Source: a bacterium TMED198 (lineage in GTDB: Bacteria; Fidelibacterota; Marinisomatia; SCGC-AAA003-L08; D37C17). From it: 13,132 nucleotides of DNA. How positions within the stretch are numbered: position 1 is the first letter of the stretch; each line of letters begins with the position of its first letter. The stretch is taken from contig NHIV01000015.1 of NCBI GenBank assembly GCA_002170735.1, forward strand, positions 1 through 13,132, in the 5' to 3' direction. Below, one piece after another: positions 8,390-13,132 of this stretch. The notes under the pieces were generated by a model. That model made no database searches. It was not told the origin of the DNA and saw only the letters and a list, made by a program, of their open reading frames with translations. Made by a program: the position numbers and the translations under genes.

Positions 8390-9042
8390 TGATTAAACTA
8401 GATGGCATAACAAAAATATACAAGACGCAGCACACTTTGAATAAAGTTTTAAATTCAGTTTCTTTTGAAATTGAAGATGGAGAATTATTAGTTCTTTCAG
8501 GAGCAAGTGGATCTGGAAAATCAACTTTACTTAATATTATAGGTTTGCTAGATAGGAATTTTAATGGCAAAATTTCTTATAATGATGAATTGTATAGCAA
8601 TATTAGAAACGCTTCAAATTTCAGAAATCAAAATATTGGTTTTATTTTTCAATCGCATTGCTTAATTCCCGAATTCTCAGTTAAAGAAAATATACTTCTT
8701 CCTGTAATTGATAAATCTAAATATAAGGAAAAAACATATTATTGTAATAAACTGTTGAAGTACTTCAATTTAATGCAATATGAAAATTCTCTTCCAAGTA
8801 TCCTTTCTTTAGGTGAGTGCCAGCGTATAGCAATTATAAGATCTCTTATAAATAACCCTCAAATTGTACTTGCTGATGAACCTTCGGGAAATTTAGATAA
8901 AAACAATACAGAGATTCTTTTGGAAAAGATAGATCATTTAAGAAAAGATTTTAATACAACTTTTTTAATTGCAACGCATGATGAAAATGTTTTAAAACAT
9001 GCTACAAGAACTTTATATTTAGAGAATGGAAATATTAAATAA
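8389..9042 (+). CDS. lolD: LolD-type ABC transporter ATPase
   Basis: A 217-residue cytoplasmic ATPase that should energise the two preceding permeases. Walker A is GASGSGKS (38-45); the Q-loop stretch IGFIFQSHCLIPEFSVKENI resembles the LolD form with FQFHHLLPEF; Walker B is IVLADEP with D163 and E164, followed by SGNLD; and the switch histidine is H197 in ATHDEN. The ABC signature is unusual: LSLGECQR at 139-146 where the family has LSGGExQR, so the first glycine is a leucine. The start is the ATG overlapping the stop of the second permease; a TTG one codon upstream is less likely. Related MacB and FtsE ATPases are alternatives, but the LolC/E-type partners and lack of a membrane-fusion protein gene nearby favour LolD. 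Confidence 0.85.
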   Translation: MIKLDGITKIYKTQHTLNKVLNSVSFEIEDGELLVLSGASGSGKSTLLNIIGLLDRNFNGKISYNDELYSNIRNASNFRNQNIGFIFQSHCLIPEFSVKENILLPVIDKSKYKEKTYYCNKLLKYFNLMQYENSLPSILSLGECQRIAIIRSLINNPQIVLADEPSGNLDKNNTEILLEKIDHLRKDFNTTFLIATHDENVLKHATRTLYLENGNIK

Positions 9043-9050
9043 TTAATTAA

Positions 9051-11504
9051 ATGAAAGAAAATTATTCAACAGGTATTCAAAGGGTTTTAAAATTCTCTAA
9101 AGAAGAGGCCATAAGGCTTGGGCATAGCTATGTCGGAAGTGAGCATATATTATTAGGTATTACCAAAGACTCCAAAGGTCGAGCTTGCAAGATTTTGACT
9201 GATATGAATTGCGATCTTCAAGAAATTAAAAAAAGTATTGAGTCTATAGTTAAACCTAACTCTGGAACTGTTACACTAGGCCATCTTCCACTTACAAGAC
9301 GAGCTGAGAGAATTCTTAGGAATACATTTAAACAGGCAAGTCTACATAAGTCTTTAAAAGCGCGTCAAATCCATCTTCTACTTTCACTTTCCAGTGAAAG
9401 TGAAGGAATTTCAGCTGAAATTTTAAAGTCTAACAATATATCTTTAGTATCAATAAAAAATTATTTGAATGAAAATATTCAAGATGATAAGAATGTTTTA
9501 CCAAATACAGATAAAACTAAAACATCTAGTACTCCAACTTTGGATTTATATACTAGGAATATTACTAACCTGGCAAACTCTGGCGAAATCGATCCTATTA
9601 TTGGCCGAGATGATGAAATATCAAGAATTGCCCAAATACTTTCTAGAAGAAAGAAAAATAATCCTGTTTTAATTGGAGAGCCTGGAGTTGGCAAGACAGC
9701 TGTTGTTGAAGGATTGGCTCTTAGAATTAATAGTCGTTCAGTACCAAGGATATTGTGGAATAAAAAAATATTAGCTTTAGATCTTGCAAGTCTAATTGGA
9801 GGAACAAAATACAGAGGTCAATTTGAAGAAAGAATGAAAAATTTACTTCAAGAACTAGAGAATAATGATCAGTTAATAATTTTCATTGATGAACTGCATA
9901 CTATTGTAGGTGCTGGAGGTGCTACCGGCTCTTTAGATGCAGCAAATATTTTCAAACCTGCTTTGGCTCGAGGAGATATCCATGTTATTGGTGCAACTAC
10001 TTTAAATGAATACAGAAAATTTGTTGAGGTTGATGGAGCGTTAGAACGAAGATTCCAAAAAGTTTCTATTTATCCTCCATCTAAAGAGGAAACAAAGAAA
10101 ATATTATTTGGTATTAAAGATAAATATGAAAAACATCACAAGGTAATCTATTCTAATGAATCTATAGAAGCATGTGTTGAATATAGTGATAAGTATATTA
10201 CAGACAAATATTTGCCAGATAAGGCAATTGACGTAATGGATGAGGTTGGATCTGCTATTCATTTAAACTCAATTGATATGCCCTTGCATATTGTAAAAAT
10301 TGAGGATAAAATTAAAAGCTTAAACAAAAAAAAGAATGTTTCTATATCAATGCAAAAATTTGAAAATGCTGCTATTTTAAGAGATAAAGAAAAAAAATTA
10401 GTTGCTCAATTAAAAAAAGAGCAGGATGATTGGATGTACAATGATAAACGCAAACATCCAATTATCTCTTCTGACAATGTTGCAGATATAGTTTCAATGA
10501 TTACTGGTATTCCAATTTCAAGATTAGCTGAATCTGAAAGTCAAAGATTGTTAAACATTGACAACGAACTTAAGCGGCATATAATTGGCCAAGATCATGC
10601 AATAGGGCTAATAAAAAAAGCAATACTACGTTCCCGTGCAGGTTTTAAAAATACCAGTAAGCCTATTGGTAGTTTCCTCTTTTTAGGTCCTACTGGGGTA
10701 GGGAAGACAGAACTTGCAAAAGTTCTATCAAATTATTTATTTACAAATGATGAGTCGTTTATTAAAATTGACATGTCTGAATATATGGAAAGATTTAACG
10801 TTGCAAGGTTGATAGGTTCTCCTCCAGGGTATGTAGGCTATGACGAGGGAGGACAGCTTACTGAGCAAGTAAGAAGGAATCCATATTCTGTGGTGCTATT
10901 TGATGAAATTGAAAAGGCTCATAGGGATGTATATAATTTGCTTCTTCAAGTGCTTGATGAAGGCACTCTTACTGATAGCTTCGGAAGGAAAATAGATTTT
11001 AAAAACACAATAATAATAATGACATCGAACCTGGGAAGTCATGTTATGAATTCTACTAATTTCGGTTTTAATTCTAAAGATGAAAAGCAAACTTCAAAGA
11101 AGACTGACATAATGTCTGAAGTTTCAAGATTTTTTAGGCCTGAATTTTTGAATAGAATTGATAATATTATTACATTTAATCCACTATCTCAAGATAATTT
11201 ATTCTCAATAATTAACATCCAACTTGAAGAACTTAAAAATATACTTAAAGAAAAAAATTGTTCTATAAATCTCACACCCACAGCAAAAAAATATCTCCTT
11301 AGCGATGGTTCTCATCGTAAATGGGGTGCTAGATATTTAACTAGATTAATTCAAAGTGAAATTGTCGATAAAATTTCTTTATTGTTCTTAGAAGGTAAAT
11401 TAGATCAAAATCATGCTATTACTGTTAAGTCTGATAAAGATAAATTAATATTTACAAAAAAAAAGAAAAAATCAATTAAAAAAACTACAAAAACTGACAT
11501 TTAG
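9051..11504 (+). CDS. clpC: ATP-dependent Clp protease ATP-binding subunit ClpC
   Basis: An 817-residue two-ring AAA+ unfoldase that feeds proteins to the ClpP peptidase. It has an N-terminal Clp_N double repeat (about 1-140, starting FSKEEAIRLGHSYVGSEHILLG), then D1 with Walker A GEPGVGKT (209-216) and Walker B with D280 and E281, a short middle region containing a UVR-like helix (about 434-461, QKFENAAILRDKEKKL), and D2 with Walker A GPTGVGKT (546-553) and Walker B with D618 and E619. The short middle region and UVR-like segment indicate ClpC rather than the disaggregase ClpB. The D2 sensor-2 segment reads SHRKWGARYLTR, keeping the GAR arginine. The C terminus is a lysine-rich tail of about 17 residues, encoded by A-rich DNA with a run of nine A at 11456-11464. 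The gene starts 8 bases after lolD without a clear ribosome site. Confidence 0.94.
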   Translation: MKENYSTGIQRVLKFSKEEAIRLGHSYVGSEHILLGITKDSKGRACKILTDMNCDLQEIKKSIESIVKPNSGTVTLGHLPLTRRAERILRNTFKQASLHKSLKARQIHLLLSLSSESEGISAEILKSNNISLVSIKNYLNENIQDDKNVLPNTDKTKTSSTPTLDLYTRNITNLANSGEIDPIIGRDDEISRIAQILSRRKKNNPVLIGEPGVGKTAVVEGLALRINSRSVPRILWNKKILALDLASLIGGTKYRGQFEERMKNLLQELENNDQLIIFIDELHTIVGAGGATGSLDAANIFKPALARGDIHVIGATTLNEYRKFVEVDGALERRFQKVSIYPPSKEETKKILFGIKDKYEKHHKVIYSNESIEACVEYSDKYITDKYLPDKAIDVMDEVGSAIHLNSIDMPLHIVKIEDKIKSLNKKKNVSISMQKFENAAILRDKEKKLVAQLKKEQDDWMYNDKRKHPIISSDNVADIVSMITGIPISRLAESESQRLLNIDNELKRHIIGQDHAIGLIKKAILRSRAGFKNTSKPIGSFLFLGPTGVGKTELAKVLSNYLFTNDESFIKIDMSEYMERFNVARLIGSPPGYVGYDEGGQLTEQVRRNPYSVVLFDEIEKAHRDVYNLLLQVLDEGTLTDSFGRKIDFKNTIIIMTSNLGSHVMNSTNFGFNSKDEKQTSKKTDIMSEVSRFFRPEFLNRIDNIITFNPLSQDNLFSIINIQLEELKNILKEKNCSINLTPTAKKYLLSDGSHRKWGARYLTRLIQSEIVDKISLLFLEGKLDQNHAITVKSDKDKLIFTKKKKKSIKKTTKTDI
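9380..9401. repeat. Perfect inverted repeat inside clpC
   Basis: ACTTTCACT (9380-9388) and AGTGAAAGT (9393-9401) are exact reverse complements around a four-base loop, TTCC. As RNA this would be a nine-pair hairpin, weakly extendable outward past a G-U pair and one mismatch. It lies in the codons for the conserved Clp_N region (LLLSLSSESEG). It has no T-tract after it, so it is not a terminator; it may be chance. Confidence 0.5.
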
Positions 11505-11576
11505 TCCTACATCTTCGAATGGCATAATTATTGAATTATTTATACATAAATACTTTAACAAAAAATTGGAGTTATA
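11505..11576 (+). promoter_or_regulatory. clpC-dnaK intergenic region with probable dnaK ribosome site
   Basis: This 72-base gap is the longest non-coding stretch in the window. It contains a GGAG at 11568-11571, five bases before the dnaK ATG, which is a good Shine-Dalgarno sequence. The middle is very AT-rich and includes TTGAAT at 11531-11536 and a TATACATAAATACTTTAAC stretch, so a dnaK promoter is possible, but no pair of boxes has convincing sequence and spacing. I see no CIRCE element (TTAGCACTC-N9-GAGTGCTAA) and no stem-loop with a T-run that would end clpC transcription. The promoter reading is inference. Confidence 0.35.
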
Positions 11577-13132
11577 ATGTCAAAAATAATTGGGATAGAC
11601 CTTGGTACAACAAATTCTTGTGTTGCTGTTATGGAGGCAGGTGCTCCTACAGTAATCACTAATAGCGAAGGAGCTCGAACAACACCATCTGTTGTAGCTT
11701 TCACTGAAAATGATAAGACGTTAGTTGGTCAGTTAGCCAAAAATCAATCCGTTACAAATCCATTAAATACAATTTATTCTGCGAAGAGATTTATCGGTAG
11801 AACATACAAAGAAGTTTCCAATGAAATTAAAACTATCCCTTATAAAATTGTCGAAGGCAAAAATAAAGATGTATGTTTTGATATAAATGGTAAAGATTAT
11901 GCGCCTCCACAAATAAGCGCTATGGTTTTACAGAAACTTAAGCAAACTGCAGAAGACTATCTTGGCAGCAAGGTATCAGATGCAGTCGTTACAGTTCCAG
12001 CTTATTTTAATGATTCTCAGAGGCAGGCGACTAAAGATGCTGCGCAAATAGCTGGTCTAAATGTAAAGAGAATTATTAATGAGCCAACTGCTGCTGCTTT
12101 AGCTTATGGCCTTGATAGTAAAAAAGATGAAAAAGTAGCAGTTTTTGATTTTGGTGGCGGAACATTTGATATTTCTATTTTAGAAATTGGCGATGGGGTT
12201 TTTGAAGTTAAATCGACAAATGGCGACACCCATTTAGGAGGAGATGATTTTGATTTTGCTATTACAGACTTTCTAATTAAAGAATTTAAAAAAGATTCTG
12301 GTATAGATTTATCTGAAGACCCTGGTGCACTTCAACGGCTAAAGGAAGCTTCTGAAAAGGCAAAGTGTGAATTATCTAATTCCAAGCAAACAGAAATAAA
12401 TCTTCCTTATATAACTGCTGATTCTAGTGGACCTAAGCATTTAAATGTATCAATTAACAGAGCTAAATTTGAAGATCTAACAGAATCTTTAATCAGTAGA
12501 GTTAAAGAGCCATGTATTAGAGCACTTAAAGATGCCGATATTAGTTTAGATGAAATAAATGAAGTTATCTTAGTTGGCGGATCTACTAGAATACCTAAAA
12601 TCCAAGAAATTGTTAAAGAAATTTTTGGAAAATCGCCTAATAAAAGTGTCAATCCTGATGAAGTAGTTGCTGTTGGCGCTGCAATTCAAGGAGGTGTTCT
12701 TGCTGGTGATGTTGAAGATGTTCTTTTACTTGATGTTACTCCGCTTTCTTTGGGCATAGAAACACTTGGCGGTGTTTTTACAAAGCTTATAGAATCAAAC
12801 ACAACAATTCCAGCTAATAAAAGCCAAATATTTTCTACAGCTGCTGACAATCAGCCATCTGTTGATATACATGTTTTTCAAGGTGAGCGTGAAATTGCTC
12901 AACATAATAAACGTTTAGGAAATTTTCATTTAGATGAAATCCCACCAGCACCAAGAGGAACTCCTCAGATTGAAGTCACTTTTGATATTGATGCAAATGG
13001 CATACTGAATGTCAGCGCAAAAGATAAAGCTACAGGAAAAGAACAGTCTATAAGAATAGAAGCTTCTAGTGGCTTAACTGATGATGATATTCAAAAGATG
13101 AAGGATGAGGCTAAAAAGTTTGAAAAAGAAGA
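11577..13132 (+). CDS. dnaK: Chaperone protein DnaK (Hsp70), 3' end cut by window
   Basis: The first 518 codons of Hsp70, open to the window edge; about 110-120 residues of the C-terminal lid are missing. The ATPase domain shows phosphate loop 1 [14 protein letters not shown] at the N terminus, the SAKRFIGR segment, [19 protein letters not shown], phosphate loop 2 [12 protein letters not shown] and the adenosine motif [12 protein letters not shown]. The interdomain linker DVLLLD is at 381-386, followed by the substrate-binding domain start ([10 protein letters not shown]) and [22 protein letters not shown]. The N-terminal lobe carries the roughly 24-residue insert typical of Gram-negative DnaK, between [13 protein letters not shown] and [10 protein letters not shown]. 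The ATG at 11577 has GGAG five bases upstream. It works with DnaJ and GrpE, neither of which is in the window, and follows clpC, so two proteostasis genes sit side by side. Confidence 0.97.
   Translation, partial: MSKIIGIDLGTTNSCVAVMEAGAPTVITNSEGARTTPSVVAFTENDKTLVGQLAKNQSVTNPLNTIYSAKRFIGRTYKEVSNEIKTIPYKIVEGKNKDVCFDINGKDYAPPQISAMVLQKLKQTAEDYLGSKVSDAVVTVPAYFNDSQRQATKDAAQIAGLNVKRIINEPTAAALAYGLDSKKDEKVAVFDFGGGTFDISILEIGDGVFEVKSTNGDTHLGGDDFDFAITDFLIKEFKKDSGIDLSEDPGALQRLKEASEKAKCELSNSKQTEINLPYITADSSGPKHLNVSINRAKFEDLTESLISRVKEPCIRALKDADISLDEINEVILVGGSTRIPKIQEIVKEIFGKSPNKSVNPDEVVAVGAAIQGGVLAGDVEDVLLLDVTPLSLGIETLGGVFTKLIESNTTIPANKSQIFSTAADNQPSVDIHVFQGEREIAQHNKRLGNFHLDEIPPAPRGTPQIEVTFDIDANGILNVSAKDKATGKEQSIRIEASSGLTDDDIQKMKDEAKKFEKE

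Noticed and set aside
11505..11576. Possible CIRCE or Bacteroidota-type promoter ahead of dnaK.
   Set aside because: No TTAGCACTC/GAGTGCTAA pair is present, and TACTTTAA only partly matches the TAnnTTTG box; I report only a low-confidence regulatory region.
12407..12652. Minus-strand open frame of 81 codons opposite dnaK.
   Set aside because: It lies fully within conserved dnaK ATPase-domain codons, has no ribosome site and no recognisable domain; long antisense frames are common by chance opposite conserved genes.
1..13132. Search for a defence system, mobile element or novel accessory cassette.
   Set aside because: Every gene belongs to a well-known housekeeping family, gaps are tiny, and there are no terminal repeats, recombinases or abrupt composition changes beyond the low GC expected of membrane proteins.

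Overview
The window is a compact, AT-rich bacterial chromosome segment. GC is visibly low, roughly 30% by eye and lower still in the two membrane permease genes. All genes lie on the + strand, most overlapping or separated by a few bases. The longest stretch without a gene is the 72 bases between clpC and dnaK. I see no mobile element, CRISPR array, tRNA, rRNA or insertion scar. The code is standard bacterial, with TGA used as a stop (tilS, lysS, the second permease and the in-frame TGA of prfB). The LolCDE-type exporter and the Gram-negative-type DnaK insert suggest a diderm. The DnaK wording and the tilS-hpt-ftsH-folP order would fit the Bacteroidota/Marinimicrobia (FCB) neighbourhood, perhaps a free-living marine lineage with a streamlined genome. 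The folP motif ESTRPG is not what I would expect of a typical Bacteroidota. This placement is inference and weak at phylum level.

Layout. (1) 1-3531: the 3' end of tilS (tRNA-Ile lysidine synthetase), hpt (purine salvage), ftsH (membrane AAA+ zinc protease) and folP (dihydropteroate synthase). (2) 3533-6088: prfB (peptide release factor 2), read through an in-frame TGA by programmed +1 frameshifting, then lysS (lysyl-tRNA synthetase). (3) 6088-9042: two LolC/LolE-family permeases and a LolD-type ATPase, probably one lipoprotein-releasing ABC complex. (4) 9051-13132: clpC (two-ring AAA+ unfoldase) and the first 518 codons of dnaK, which runs off the end.

The first nine genes, tilS to lolD, overlap or nearly abut and probably form one long transcription unit with translational coupling. 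clpC follows after 8 bases. The only plausible room for an independent promoter between genes is ahead of dnaK. The genes are housekeeping: decoding and termination, protein quality control (FtsH, ClpC, DnaK), folate and purine metabolism, and envelope lipoprotein traffic.

I did not find an undescribed system here. The points most worth a second look are the prfB recoding site, the altered ABC signature motif of the LolD-like ATPase, the serine in the FtsH P-loop, and homopolymer tracts inside ftsH and the first permease.
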